NCBI GenBank assembly: GCA_963750535.1
Contig: CAVVRF010000032.1
Coordinates: 1 to 64,000, forward strand
Length of the DNA: 64,000 nucleotides
Source of the DNA: JAKFWF01 sp963750535
Lineage (GTDB): Bacteria > Pseudomonadota > Alphaproteobacteria > Rhizobiales > Hyphomicrobiaceae
Reading direction: 5' to 3'
Below are positions 1 to 9,336 of the stretch, in pieces (the first letter of the stretch is position 1; every line of letters starts with the position of its first letter). A model generated the notes under the pieces. It worked only from the letters and a program-made list of their open reading frames with translations. It did no database searches and was not told the origin of the DNA. A program made the position numbers and the translations under genes.

Positions 1-53
1 AGATCATCCCGATGTCGCTCCGCGGGGCGGCTCGACCTGCGTCGGAAACGCGC

Positions 54-1436
54 TCAATAGGCGAATTCGGTGAACACCGGGTCGGTCTTGCCCTGCCACT
101 TGCCGTTGAAGCGCGCCAGCATCTCGTCGGCGGTGGTGCGGCCGGAGGCGGCGATCTCGGTGAGGCAGTCGAGATGGATGGTCTCGTCCTGGCCCTTGCC
201 GTCGGGCTTCCGGCGCGAGGCGAGCCCGTGCCGCGCGATGTCGAGCACCTCGCGCGCGAGGTCGAGCACGCGCATGCGGCGGAAGCGGCCGTCGAGCGCG
301 AGCTTCGGCACCTCGTCGCGCAGGCCCTGGCGCTCGTCGGCCGACCAGCCCTTGACCATGTCCCAGGCGGCGTCGAGCGAGGTGCGATCATAGAGCAGGC
401 CGACCCACAGCGCCGGCAGCGCGGTGATCTTGGCCTGGTCGCCGCTGTCGGCGCCGCGCATCTCGAGGAACCGCTTCATGCGGACCTCGGGGAACAGCGT
501 GGTGAGGTGGTCCGACCAGTCGTCGACGGTCGGCCGCTCGCCGGGAAGCTGCTTCAGCCTGCCCTGCAGGAAATCGCGGAACGAGGCGCCGGCGACGTCG
601 ATGTAGCGGCCGTCGCGATAGACGAAGTACATCGGCACGCCGAGCGCATACTCGACATAGCGGTCGTAGCTCATGCCGCTCTCGAACACGAACGGCAGGA
701 TGCCGGTGCGATTGCGGTCGGTGTCGCGCCAGACCTCGGAGCGCAGCGTCTTGAAGCCGTTGGGCTTGCCCTCCTTGAACGGCGAGGAGGCGAATAGCGC
801 GGTGGCGATCGGCTGCAGCGCGAGCGAGACGCGGAATTTCTTGACCATGTCGGCCTCGTCCTCGAAGTCGAGGTTCACCTGGATGGTCGAGGTCCGGTAC
901 ATCATGTCGAGGCCGTGCTTGCCGACGGTCGGCATGTAGCGCGTCATCACGCCGTAGCGCTGCTTCGGCATCCGCGGCGTGGCCGCGAGCGTCCAATTGG
1001 GCGAGAAGCCGGCGCCGAGGAAGCCGAGCCCGAGCGTGTCGCCGACCGCCTTCACCTGATCGAGATGCAGCGCCGTCTCGGCCGCGACCTCGTGCAGCGT
1101 CGACACTGCCGCGCCCGACAACTCGAACTGGCCGCCCGGCTCGAGCGAAATCGTCTCGCCGCCCTCGCCGTCCGGCCGCTTCAGCGCGATGATATGCGGG
1201 CCCTCGGTGATCGGCTGCCAGCCGAAGCGCTCGATCAGGCCCTCCATCAGCGCCCGGATGCCGCTCGGTCCGGCGTAGGGCACCGGCGACAGGTCCTTGC
1301 GATAGAACGGAAATTTCTCATGCTCGGTGCCGATCAGCGACTTCGACGCAGGCTTTGCGCCGGCGGCGATCCAGCCGACGAGGTCGTCGCGCGAGCTGAC
1401 GATAGGGCTTTGGCCGCCGTCCTGCCGGGTCGACAT
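54..1436 (-). CDS. gshA: glutamate-cysteine ligase, plant/proteobacterial type
   Basis: First enzyme of glutathione synthesis: it joins L-glutamate and L-cysteine with ATP in the cytosol. The 460-residue product matches the length and sequence of the GCS2/plant-type family used by alphaproteobacteria, not the E. coli GshA family. The ATP/substrate motif GTEHEKF lies at residues 36-42. The segments SLEPGGQFELSG and YRTSTIQVNLDFEDE are also typical of the family. The start ATG lies at 1434-1436. The 207 bases separating it from the next gene (end 1644) show no clear open frame. The gene appears monocistronic in this window. Family identification is firm; no regulation can be read. Confidence 0.95.
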   Translation of the reverse strand: MSTRQDGGQSPIVSSRDDLVGWIAAGAKPASKSLIGTEHEKFPFYRKDLSPVPYAGPSGIRALMEGLIERFGWQPITEGPHIIALKRPDGEGGETISLEPGGQFELSGAAVSTLHEVAAETALHLDQVKAVGDTLGLGFLGAGFSPNWTLAATPRMPKQRYGVMTRYMPTVGKHGLDMMYRTSTIQVNLDFEDEADMVKKFRVSLALQPIATALFASSPFKEGKPNGFKTLRSEVWRDTDRNRTGILPFVFESGMSYDRYVEYALGVPMYFVYRDGRYIDVAGASFRDFLQGRLKQLPGERPTVDDWSDHLTTLFPEVRMKRFLEMRGADSGDQAKITALPALWVGLLYDRTSLDAAWDMVKGWSADERQGLRDEVPKLALDGRFRRMRVLDLAREVLDIARHGLASRRKPDGKGQDETIHLDCLTEIAASGRTTADEMLARFNGKWQGKTDPVFTEFAY

Positions 1437-1643
1437 GGTTCTCTCCCCTGCCCTTGCATTCGGGCCAATTTAACGGGCGGTACGGCCCTGGTTCCTAAGT
1501 TCGGATATTTCGAAGCGTGATTGGCGGAGTTATGGCCGCGCCGTCCGCATCCGACAAGGGGGCACGATCCTCAAATTGGAGCGTCGGCGCGAGTTTTATC
1601 GTTCAATTCAACGTGCAAGCGAGTATGAAAATATAGGCGAGGC

Positions 1644-3312
1644 TCAGCCATAAGCAATCGCCGTTGCGCCGGTGCCGCGGTAGATCGGCGGCGGACCACC
1701 GTTGGTTAGGCTGAGGGCGACCGCCTCTGCAACCCTGATGCCGTCGATACCGGCCGACATGATGCCGCCGGCATAGCCCGCGCCCTCGCCGGCCGGATAG
1801 AGGCCAAGGGTGCCGACGCTCTGCCAGGTCTCGTCGCGCGGCAGGCGGATTGGCGCCGAGGTGCGGGTCTCGACACCGGTCAGCACTGCGTCCGCCATGG
1901 CGAAGCCCTTGATCTGGCGGTCGAAAGCAGGCAACGCCTCGCGGATCGCGGCGATCGCGTAGTCGGGCAGGCAGGCCGCGAGGTCGGTCGGCGTGACGCC
2001 GGGCTTGTACGACGGGATGACCGAGCCGAGCGCGTGCGATGGAATTCCGGCAAGGAAGTCGGCGACCCGCTGCGCCGGCGCGGCATAGCCGCCACCGCCG
2101 GCGGCGAACGCTGCCGCCTCCCATTGCCGCTGGAAGTCGATGCCGGCCAGCACGTCGCCGGGATAGTCGGCCGGCGTGATGCCGACGACGATGCCGGCGT
2201 TGGCATTGCGCTCGGCGCGCGAGTACTGGCTCATGCCGTTGGTGACGACGCGGCCGGCCTCGGAGGTCGCCGCTACAACCGTACCGCCGGGGCACATGCA
2301 GAACGAGTAGACGCCGCGGCCGTTCGCGCAGTGGTGGACGAGCTTGTAGTCGGCGGCGCCGAGCAGCTTGTGGCCGGCCGATGGCCCGAAGCGGGCGCGG
2401 TCGATGATCGACTGCGGATGCTCGATGCGGAAGCCGATCGAGAACGGCTTGGCTTCCATCGCGACGCCGGCGCGGTGCAGCATCGCGAAGGTATCGCGCG
2501 CGCTGTGGCCGACGGCGAGCACGACGTGGGAGGCGGCGATCGTCTCGCCGGTGCTCAAGGTCAATCCGGCGACGCGCTGCCGGCCGTCGGCGCCGCGCTC
2601 GAGCTCGAGCCGCTCGAGGCGGGTATCGAACCGGTAGCTGCCGCCGAGCGCCTCGATCTTGGCGCGCATGCTCTCGACCATCGTGACCAGGCGGAACGTG
2701 CCGATATGCGGCTTGGCCTGCCACAGGATGTCCTCCGGCGCGCCGGCGGCGACGAACTCGGTCAGCAGCTTGCGGCCATGGAACCGCGGGTCCTTGATCT
2801 GGCTGTAGAGCTTGCCGTCCGAGAACGTGCCGGCGCCGCCCTCGCCGAACTGCACGTTGGCCTCGGGATTGAGGATGCCGCGCCGCCACAGGCCCCAGGT
2901 CTCCTTGGTGCGCTGGCGCACCATCGGGCCGCGCTCGATGATGATCGGCCGGAAGCCGGCCTCGGCGAGGATCAGCGCCGCCATCAGCCCGCACGGGCCG
3001 GCGCCGATCACCACCGGCCGCAGCGGCTCGTCGCCGCGGGCAAGGGCCGCCGGCCGGTAGGTGGTGTCCGGCGCCGGCCCGACATTGTGGTCGCCAGGGA
3101 AGCGGGCGAGCACGGCTGCCTCGTCGCGCACCTCGACGTCGAGGGTGTAGACGAGCGCGATGGCACTACGCTTGCGTGCGTCCGAGCCGCGACGGAACAC
3201 CTCGAAGCCGACGAGCTGGTCGCGGCCGATCTTGAGCCGCGCCAGGAGTGCCGCTTCCAGCGCCGTCGGGCGGATGATCGAGCGGCAGCTTGAGCTCGGT
3301 GACGCGGATCAT
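1644..3312 (-). CDS. NAD(P)/FAD-dependent dehydrogenase, one frameshift
   Basis: Uncharacterised FAD-dependent dehydrogenase family of about 550 residues. The Rossmann motif VVIGAGPCG is followed by FGEGGAGTFSDGKL, CMCPGG and a C-terminal GEGAGYAGGI motif. The long frame opens only at 3200. The expected N-terminus (MIRVTELKLPLDHPPD) is read from an ATG at 3312-3310 in another frame. Removing one base near 3262-3266 (a GCCGTC run on the plus strand) fuses the two into DALEAALLARLKIGRD and on to FRRGSDARK. The restored ATG overlaps the stop codon of the upstream M24 peptidase as TGATG, so the two genes are probably co-translated. The substrate is unknown. The frameshift is most simply a sequence error, since everything downstream is intact. 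Confidence 0.85.
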
Positions 3313-4484
3313 CAGCGGATGTTCGGCAGCTCGCGCGGCGCCCGGCGAGTGAGGAGCGCGGGGCCGCTGGCGGTGATGGCGATATTCTCCTCGTGCACGA
3401 TCATCTTGCCCGGCGCGAATTCCATGCCGGGCTCGATCGTCAGGACCATGCCCGGGACGATCACGGTGCCGTCGCCGGCGCGGTTCGACGGCGGCTCGGT
3501 CAGCTGCATGCCGAGCCCGTGGCCAAGCCGCCCGACGTTGTTGCCGATCGAGCCGGCGTCCTGCAGGACGCGCGCCATCGCCTCGAACACCTGGTCGGTG
3601 GTCGCTCCCGGCACCGCCGCGGCGATGCCGGCCTCGGTGGCGCGCCACACCGCGTCGTGCGCCTTGCGCGCGGCGTCCGAGACGCGGCCGACCGCGTAGT
3701 TGCGGTCGAAGTCGCAGAAGTATCCATCGAAGGTGGCGCCGGTATCGAGGAACAGGAGGTCGCCGTCGGCGATGCGGCGGTCGGTCGGGCCGACGATGAT
3801 CTGCGCGATGCCGTCGGGCCCGGAGATGACCGGCAGGAACGGCGTGCTGTCGGCGCCGCGCTCGGCATGGTCGATGCGCACCTTGCGGGCGATCTCGCGC
3901 TCGCTGTCGCCGATATGCACGAACGACGGCAGCGCCTCGTAGGTCGCGCTGGCGAGGTCGCAGATGTGCGCCAGGTGAGCGATCTCGGCCTCGCTCTTGA
4001 CCATGCGGATCTGCCACAGCGTCGGCGCGCCGTCGACGATCTCGACCGGCGCCGCCCGCTCGCGCAGCGCCAGGAACTCGATCACCGGCATGCGCAGCGC
4101 CATCTCGCGGCCGAGCTCGGCGCCGACGCGGCCATGTCGCCGGGGCAGGCTCGACAGCACCGAGGCGAGCAGGCTGACGCCGTCGTCGTGCGGCTGCGGC
4201 GCCGGCCAGGTCCGCAGGTCTCTGATCCAGGTCCGCGCGATCGCCGGCGCGCCGATCTCCGGCATCACCGCGATCGGCGCGCCCGTGCGCGGCACGACGA
4301 TGAACCAGGGCCGCGTCGGGCTTTCCCAGAACTGCATGTCGAGGCCGGAGAAATAGCGCACGTTGTGCGGGTTCGAAACCAGCAGCGCATCGAGACCGGC
4401 GGCGTCCATCAGCGCCTGCGCGCGGACGGTCCGGGATTCGAACTCGGCGGCGGAGAAGCCGCGGATCGGGGCGGGGAAGGGCAT
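3312..4484 (-). CDS. M24 family metallopeptidase (Xaa-Pro dipeptidase-like)
   Basis: Pita-bread fold peptidase or hydrolase of 390 residues. An N-terminal creatinase-like domain (about 15-155) precedes the catalytic domain. All five metal ligands of the family can be placed: D247 and D258 (LDTGATFDGYFCDFD), H322 (GHGLGM), E351 (TIEPGME) and E365/366 (HEEN). This makes an active dinuclear enzyme likely. Relatives include prolidases, ectoine/creatine-type hydrolases and dimethylsulfoniopropionate lyase DddP, so the substrate cannot be read from sequence. It is translationally coupled to the FAD dehydrogenase downstream (TGATG). A second, different M24 protein lies at 40.5 kb. Confidence 0.88.
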   Translation of the reverse strand: MPFPAPIRGFSAAEFESRTVRAQALMDAAGLDALLVSNPHNVRYFSGLDMQFWESPTRPWFIVVPRTGAPIAVMPEIGAPAIARTWIRDLRTWPAPQPHDDGVSLLASVLSSLPRRHGRVGAELGREMALRMPVIEFLALRERAAPVEIVDGAPTLWQIRMVKSEAEIAHLAHICDLASATYEALPSFVHIGDSEREIARKVRIDHAERGADSTPFLPVISGPDGIAQIIVGPTDRRIADGDLLFLDTGATFDGYFCDFDRNYAVGRVSDAARKAHDAVWRATEAGIAAAVPGATTDQVFEAMARVLQDAGSIGNNVGRLGHGLGMQLTEPPSNRAGDGTVIVPGMVLTIEPGMEFAPGKMIVHEENIAITASGPALLTRRAPRELPNIR

Positions 4485-4520
4485 CTCGAATTCTCCAGGC
4501 GGGCGAGCCGATGGCGGCGG

Positions 4521-4991
4521 TCAGACGGTCGGTCCGCCGGCGAGGCCGAACCGCTGCTTGATCTTCATGAACAACTGATCGCGGACCTGGCGGTAGGAAT
4601 CAAGCACCTGCTCGCGACTACCGGTGCCGACCATCAAGGATGCGTCGAACGTCGGCCAGTACTCGACGTCGACGGCCATGGTGCGGGTCAGCTCGAGCGC
4701 CTGGTGATGGGCTTCCGGCGACAGGGTGACGATGAGGTCGAACGACGTATCGTTGAGGTCGGCAAGCGTCTGCGGCCGGTGGCGCGACACGTCGATGCCG
4801 AGCTCGTCCATCACCGCCACCACGAACTGGTCCTGCTCGCCGGCCCTGACGCCGGCCGAGGCGCAGTAGATCCGGCGATTGGCGAGGTGGGTGAGGATGG
4901 CCGCCGCCATCGGCGAGCGCACGGCATTCATCGTGCAGGCGAAAAGCACTGCGGCCGGCAGCTCGTTGGCGCCTCCCGGTTCGCCTGCCAC
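4521..4991 (-). CDS. low-molecular-weight phosphatase family protein
   Basis: Small cytosolic protein of 156 residues with the LMW protein-tyrosine phosphatase/arsenate reductase fold. The P-loop C-x5-R-S is visible (C19 to R25 in FACTMNAVRSP), and a WPTFDAS stretch near residue 112 supplies a candidate catalytic aspartate. The start codon is GTG at 4989-4991. It lies 7 bases downstream of the UPF0262 gene, a pairing seen widely in Hyphomicrobiales, so the two probably form one transcript. Whether it is a tyrosine phosphatase or arsenate-reductase-like enzyme is not decided by the sequence. Confidence 0.82.
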   Translation of the reverse strand: MAGEPGGANELPAAVLFACTMNAVRSPMAAAILTHLANRRIYCASAGVRAGEQDQFVVAVMDELGIDVSRHRPQTLADLNDTSFDLIVTLSPEAHHQALELTRTMAVDVEYWPTFDASLMVGTGSREQVLDSYRQVRDQLFMKIKQRFGLAGGPTV

Positions 4992-4998
4992 GTCCGTC

Positions 4999-5496
4999 CT
5001 AGCCTCGCCAGTGCAGTGCGCAGATCAGGGTGAAAAGGCGTCGCGCGGTGTCGTGGTCGACCGCGATCTTGCCGTCGAGCCGCTGGATCAGCAGGCGGCT
5101 GCCCTCGTCGTGCAGCGCGCGCCGGCCCATGTCGATCGCCTGGATCCGTGACGGCGGCTGCGAGCGTATCGCCTGGTGATAGCTGTCGCAGACGATGAAG
5201 TAGTCCTTCATGATCCGGCGCAGCGGCGTCAGCGACAGCACGTGGGTGACGACGGCGTCCTGGGTCTCGGTGCCGATCGTGAGCACCAGCCGGTCGTCGG
5301 TGATCGCGAGCCCGAGCTTGTAGGGTCCGTCGTCGCGGCCCACCACCTCGAAGCTGTTGCCGTCGAGGATGTCGAAGATCGCAACCTCGCGCTCGTGGTC
5401 GATGCTTGCGCTGGCGCGCGCGATGCTGCTCTCATCCAGGTTTATCGCGGTGAGCCGCGCCCTGCTCGGCGCCGGCCTGGCCCCGTCCTCACTCAT
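4999..5496 (-). CDS. UPF0262 family protein
   Basis: Conserved alphaproteobacterial protein of unknown function, 165 residues. The sequence LTAINLDE near the N-terminus, PLRRIMKDYFIVCDSYHQAIR in the middle and the C-terminal RRLFTLICALHWRG are hallmarks of UPF0262. The first 15 residues (MSEDGARPAPSRARL) are low in complexity and may not be translated, but no closer alternative start is compelling. It is the first gene of a two-gene unit with the low-molecular-weight phosphatase. No function is assigned. Confidence 0.85.
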   Translation of the reverse strand: MSEDGARPAPSRARLTAINLDESSIARASASIDHEREVAIFDILDGNSFEVVGRDDGPYKLGLAITDDRLVLTIGTETQDAVVTHVLSLTPLRRIMKDYFIVCDSYHQAIRSQPPSRIQAIDMGRRALHDEGSRLLIQRLDGKIAVDHDTARRLFTLICALHWRG

Positions 5497-5554
5497 GCGT
5501 CCGATCCTGCTCGCTTCTTGCGCCGATCATTAGCACAGATGTGCGACGGGAGCG

Positions 5555-6475
5555 TTAGTAGCCGTAGAGCCGGGCAGGATTGTCGACCAGGATCGATTGC
5601 AGCAGCCTGGCGCTGCCGCCGGTCCAGCCGGCCAGCCGGTTGAGCGCCGCGCCGTCGTCGATCGCGTGGAACGGCTCGATCTCGTCGCGCCGGCTGCCGG
5701 TGCGCAGCGCGCCGCCCGGATGCGGCCAATCGGACCCCCACAGCATCCGCTCGGGGTTGGCCGCGATCAGTGCCCGCGCCAGCGGCGCGACATCGGTGCA
5801 ATCGGTGGCGCTCGAGATGCGGTAGGCGCCTGACAGCTTCACGTAGGCCTTGCCCTCGCCGACCAGCCGGCACAGCGTGTCGAAGCCCGGCTGGCCGGGA
5901 CCGAGCGCCGCCCTGGCGCCGCCGAAATGATCGAAAACCAGGGTCGCCGGCAGGTGCGGCAACTCGTTTCGCAGCGCATCGATCACGCTGATGTTGGTGT
6001 AGGTCTGGACGTGCCAGCCGAGCGGCGCGACCCGCCTCGCAAGCGCGCACAACGATCTCCACGCGGTGCCGGGGTCGATCACCCCGGCGGTCGCAAGATT
6101 GGCGCGGGCGCCGCGCATGCCGCCCGCGTGCAGGGCGGCGAGGTCGGCATCGGCGATGCGATCGGGATCGATCACCGCGACACCGCGCGCCCGCTCGCCG
6201 AGCCGGGCGATCGCATCGACCGAGCAGGCGTTGTCGGTGCCGTAGGGGCTTGGCTGGACGACGACGACGCGGGACAGCCCGAGCGCGCGCTGATGCGCCT
6301 CGAGGCTTTCGACCGACGCGTCGCCTGGGGTGTAGACACGGCAGGCGGAGAACGGATAGCGGCTGTCCGGGCCGAACACGTGAACGTGGCAATCGGTGGC
6401 GCCGGCAGGAACCGTGAACGTGGGCGCGGAGTGGGTCACACCGTGAATGGTTCGGCCGTCCGCCATGTTTGCCAT
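5555..6475 (-). CDS. amidohydrolase family protein (TIM-barrel, LigI-like)
   Basis: Metal-dependent hydrolase of the amidohydrolase 2 group, 306 residues. The first-strand motif DCHVHVFG (D28, H30, H32) gives two metal ligands. The last-strand motif WGSDWPHPG gives the catalytic aspartate. Closest known activities in this group are lactonases such as 2-pyrone-4,6-dicarboxylate lactonase and 4-sulfomuconolactone hydrolase, and decarboxylases of aromatic acids. A lactone or aromatic-ring product is therefore a reasonable but unproven substrate. The gene stands alone between UPF0262 and tRNA-Glu. The second in-frame Met (MADGRT) could be the start. Confidence 0.8.
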   Translation of the reverse strand: MANMADGRTIHGVTHSAPTFTVPAGATDCHVHVFGPDSRYPFSACRVYTPGDASVESLEAHQRALGLSRVVVVQPSPYGTDNACSVDAIARLGERARGVAVIDPDRIADADLAALHAGGMRGARANLATAGVIDPGTAWRSLCALARRVAPLGWHVQTYTNISVIDALRNELPHLPATLVFDHFGGARAALGPGQPGFDTLCRLVGEGKAYVKLSGAYRISSATDCTDVAPLARALIAANPERMLWGSDWPHPGGALRTGSRRDEIEPFHAIDDGAALNRLAGWTGGSARLLQSILVDNPARLYGY

Positions 6476-6745
6476 CCTGTCGGTTGCTCGCCCATGCGTT
6501 ATGCAATCGTAGGTGCAAACTCCCGCGCCGCCAAGGCTCGGCGAGGTTCCGTCGTGCCCGCTTTCCTCTCACCGGTCGCAATGCAACGAATTGCAATTGG
6601 CGCCGATGCAAACGCCGGCCCGGCCGCGATCGTTTGTGTACGAGCGCCGCTGCCTCTCAGGTCGGGCGCAGAATTCAGGACGCACGGTTTTGCACACCGG
6701 GTGTCGGCGCAATGAAATGCGGCATGTTCATTGAGCGATCGACCG

Positions 6746-6820
6746 TGGCGGTCCCTACGGGAGTTGAACCCGTCTTCCCAGATTGAAAATCTGGTGTCCT
6801 AACCGATAGACGAAGGGACC
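6746..6820 (-). tRNA. tRNA-Glu (anticodon UUC)
   Basis: Read on the minus strand, GGTCCCTTCGTC begins at 6820. The anticodon stem-loop CAGAT-TTTTCAA-ATCTG gives anticodon TTC, which reads GAA/GAG. The T arm contains GGGTTCAACTCCC, and the acceptor stem GGTCCC/GGGACC closes at 6750. The discriminator base is G at 6749, and the 3' CCA is encoded at 6746-6748. Confidence 0.97.
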
Positions 6821-6959
6821 GGCGCCGCTCCCTATAGAAAGGTTTCCGGCCGGTGGCAAGGCGGCCGCGGGCGGCTTTGCGCGCCGTCGAGCGGCCACAC
6901 CATGATCGAGGCGGGGGCTCGAAGCCGCGAAACTCGGCAGTGCGGTATTGTCGGCGGCC

Positions 6960-7955
6960 TCAGCCCCAGAAGGCGGGTTCGGCGGGGTGGACGACGCTGC
7001 CGTCGTATCGCAGGCCGCCGGCACGGTCGGACTGCAGCAGCAGCGGGCCGTCGAGATCGACCCAGGTGGCCGCCGGCGTCAGCAGCATCGCCGGTGCCAT
7101 GGCGAGCGAGGTGCCGACCATGCAGCCGACCATGATCTCGAGGCCGAGCGTGCGCGCCCGGCTCGCCAGCACCAGCGCCTCGGTGAGGCCGCCGGTCTTG
7201 TCGAGCTTGATGTTGATCGCATCGTAGCGGCCGGCGAGGCGATCGACAGTCTTGCTGTCGTGCACGCTTTCGTCGGCGCAGATCGGCACGCGGCGCGGCC
7301 GCGTCGACAGCGCCTCGTCGGCGCCGGCAGGCAGCGGCTGCTCGACGACCTCGACGCCGGCCGCCTCGCACGCCAGCAGATTGGGTGCGAGCAGATCGGC
7401 GGTCCAGGCCTCGTTGGCATCGACGATCAGGCGGGCGCCGGGCGCGGCCCGCCGGACCGCCGCGATCCGCTCCGTGTCGCCTGCGCCGCCGAGTTTGACC
7501 TTGAGCAACGGCCGGCCGGCGGCGGCTGCCGCGGCGGTCGCCATCGCATCGGGAGTACCGAGGCTGATGGTATAGGCGGTGATGCACGGCTTGGGCATCG
7601 GCATCGCCGCGATCTCGCTGGCTCGCCGCCCGGTGAGTTTCGACTCGAGATCCCACAGCGCGCAGTCGATGGCGTTGCGCGCCGCTCCAGCTGGCATTTG
7701 GCGCTGCAACTCGGCCCGGGTCATGCCGCCCGCGATCGCAACCGCCTGCGCGGCGATGTCAGCCGCCACGCCGTCGACCGTCTCGCCGTAGCGAGCATAG
7801 GGCACGCACTCGCCGCGGCCGACGTGGCGACCGCTGCTGATCGTCGCTGTCACGACCACGGCCTCCGTCTTGGAGCCGCGCGCGATCGTGAACGTGCCGG
7901 CGATGGCAAATCGCTCGATCGCGACGGTAAGTGTTCGCGCGGTGGCAGGGGGCAC
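6960..7955 (-). CDS. dipeptide epimerase (enolase superfamily)
   Basis: Member of the muconate-lactonizing/L-Ala-D/L-Glu epimerase branch of the enolase superfamily, 331 residues. The catalytic and metal positions can all be seen: the KVKLG lysines (K152/K154), D179 in DANE, E205 in VEQP, D228 in CADES, and the second lysine in NIKLDKTGG. Members on this pattern epimerise dipeptides, often in recycling of peptidoglycan peptides. The exact dipeptide cannot be inferred, because specificity varies with the N-terminal cap. The gene lies head to head with rpsB, leaving 253 bases between the two starts. Confidence 0.85.
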   Translation of the reverse strand: MPPATARTLTVAIERFAIAGTFTIARGSKTEAVVVTATISSGRHVGRGECVPYARYGETVDGVAADIAAQAVAIAGGMTRAELQRQMPAGAARNAIDCALWDLESKLTGRRASEIAAMPMPKPCITAYTISLGTPDAMATAAAAAAGRPLLKVKLGGAGDTERIAAVRRAAPGARLIVDANEAWTADLLAPNLLACEAAGVEVVEQPLPAGADEALSTRPRRVPICADESVHDSKTVDRLAGRYDAINIKLDKTGGLTEALVLASRARTLGLEIMVGCMVGTSLAMAPAMLLTPAATWVDLDGPLLLQSDRAGGLRYDGSVVHPAEPAFWG

Positions 7956-8043
7956 GTACGGTCTGGCTCACATTGGGTCCAGGCACCATGGCGCCAAATC
8001 GGCGGATGTGCGAGTCGATTGCCGCTGTTGCCCGCCATATTCC

Positions 8044-8072
8044 TTGCCAAATCGGCCCGGCCCATGTATCAG
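8044..8072 (+). promoter_or_regulatory. candidate sigma-70-type promoter for rpsB
   Basis: TTGCCA at 8044-8049 and TATCAG at 8067-8072 are separated by exactly 17 bases, in the gap between the divergent epimerase gene and rpsB. The predicted transcript would carry a leader of about 130 bases before the rpsB start. This is a pattern match only. Confidence 0.35.
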
Positions 8073-8208
8073 GCGCGCACTCCACACGCGGATCATATGC
8101 GTTGCGCGGCCGACAATGCCGCATTCGACGCTCCGGTGGGCGGCCTCGACCATTCGTGGCTGCCTGTTCCGATCCGCGGCGGTTCAACCGGAAAAGGATA
8201 AGAATTCC

Positions 8209-9204
8209 ATGGCGTTACCCGCCTTTAATATGCGTCAGCTGTTGGAAGCCGGCGTGCACTTCGGGCATCAGTCCCATCGTTGGAACCCGAAGATGGCGTC
8301 GTTCATCTACGGCGCCCGCAACAATATCCATATCATCGACCTCACCCAGACCACGCCGCTACTGCATCAGGCGCTGGTCAAGATCGCCGACACCGTCGCC
8401 GCCGGCGGCCGCGTGCTCTACGTCGGCACCAAGCGCCAGGCCTCCGAGTCGATCGCGGAAGCGGCCAAGCGCTCGGCGCAGTACTACATCAACCATCGCT
8501 GGCTCGGCGGTACGCTGACCAACTGGAAGACGATCTCGGCCTCGATCCGCCGCCTGCGCCAGCTCGACGACATTCTCGCCGACCCGCAGGGCCGCACCAA
8601 GAAGGAGGTGCTAAACGTCACCCGCGAGCGCGACAAGCTCAACCAGGCGCTGGGCGGCATCAAGGAGATGGGCGGCACGCCCGACCTGCTGTTCGTGATC
8701 GATACCAACAAGGAGCAGATCGCGATCGCGGAGGCCCGCAAGCTCGGCATCCCGATCGTCGCCGTGGTCGACACCAACTGCAATCCAGATGGCATCGACT
8801 TCCCGATCCCCGGCAACGATGACGCCGGTCGTGCTATCACGCTCTATTGCGATCTCATCGCCCGCGCCGCTATCGACGGCATCCAGCGCAGCCAGGCCAG
8901 CGCCGGCGTCGACCTCGGCGCGTCGGAGAACCCGACCGTGGAGGCACTGCCCGCGGCCAAGGCCGTGTTCAAGGGCATCGAGGCCGCCCGCGGCGAAGCC
9001 GACGACCTGAAGCGGATCACCGGCGTCACCGAGAAGATCGAGCAGCGCCTCAACGACGCCGGCGTGTTCCACTTCTGGCAGATCGCCGACAGCGACGCGG
9101 ATGCGCTCGGGCTGCTCGACAAGCAGTTGCGGCTCAAGGGCCAGATCGCGAAGGACGACTGGGTCGGCCAGGCCAAGAAGCTCGTCGCGGCCGCCGCTGT
9201 CTGA
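8209..9204 (+). CDS. rpsB: 30S ribosomal protein S2
   Basis: Structural protein of the small ribosomal subunit, 331 residues from the ATG at 8209. An AAGGA element lies ten bases upstream. The conserved start MALPAFNMRQLLEAGVHFGH and the KRQASESIAEAAKRS and NCNPDGIDFPIPGNDD segments are diagnostic. The extra C-terminal 80-90 residues (from about 250) form a helix-hairpin-like extension (ITGVTEKIEQRLNDAGVFHF). This is typical of S2 in Bradyrhizobium and relatives and absent from E. coli S2. It is followed by tsf, the usual partner. A strong hairpin between the two suggests partial uncoupling of their expression. Confidence 0.98.
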   Translation: MALPAFNMRQLLEAGVHFGHQSHRWNPKMASFIYGARNNIHIIDLTQTTPLLHQALVKIADTVAAGGRVLYVGTKRQASESIAEAAKRSAQYYINHRWLGGTLTNWKTISASIRRLRQLDDILADPQGRTKKEVLNVTRERDKLNQALGGIKEMGGTPDLLFVIDTNKEQIAIAEARKLGIPIVAVVDTNCNPDGIDFPIPGNDDAGRAITLYCDLIARAAIDGIQRSQASAGVDLGASENPTVEALPAAKAVFKGIEAARGEADDLKRITGVTEKIEQRLNDAGVFHFWQIADSDADALGLLDKQLRLKGQIAKDDWVGQAKKLVAAAAV

Positions 9205-9243
9205 TTTGCGGGCGCCGGATCGCGCCCCCACATAGCCGTCAAC

Positions 9244-9281
9244 TGCGGACGCAACTCTGGTCGACAGGGATTGCGTCCGCA
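9244..9281 (+). terminator. rpsB-tsf intercistronic hairpin
   Basis: An uninterrupted 11-bp stem (TGCGGACGCAA at 9244-9254 pairs with TTGCGTCCGCA at 9271-9281) encloses a 16-base loop. No T-run follows, so it is more likely an attenuator, a partial terminator or an mRNA-stability element than a full terminator. Confidence 0.6.
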
Positions 9282-9336
9282 CTCATTCAGGGCCGCCGTT
9301 CGTTGGCCCCATGGGCACATTGCCAGAGAGGAACAC

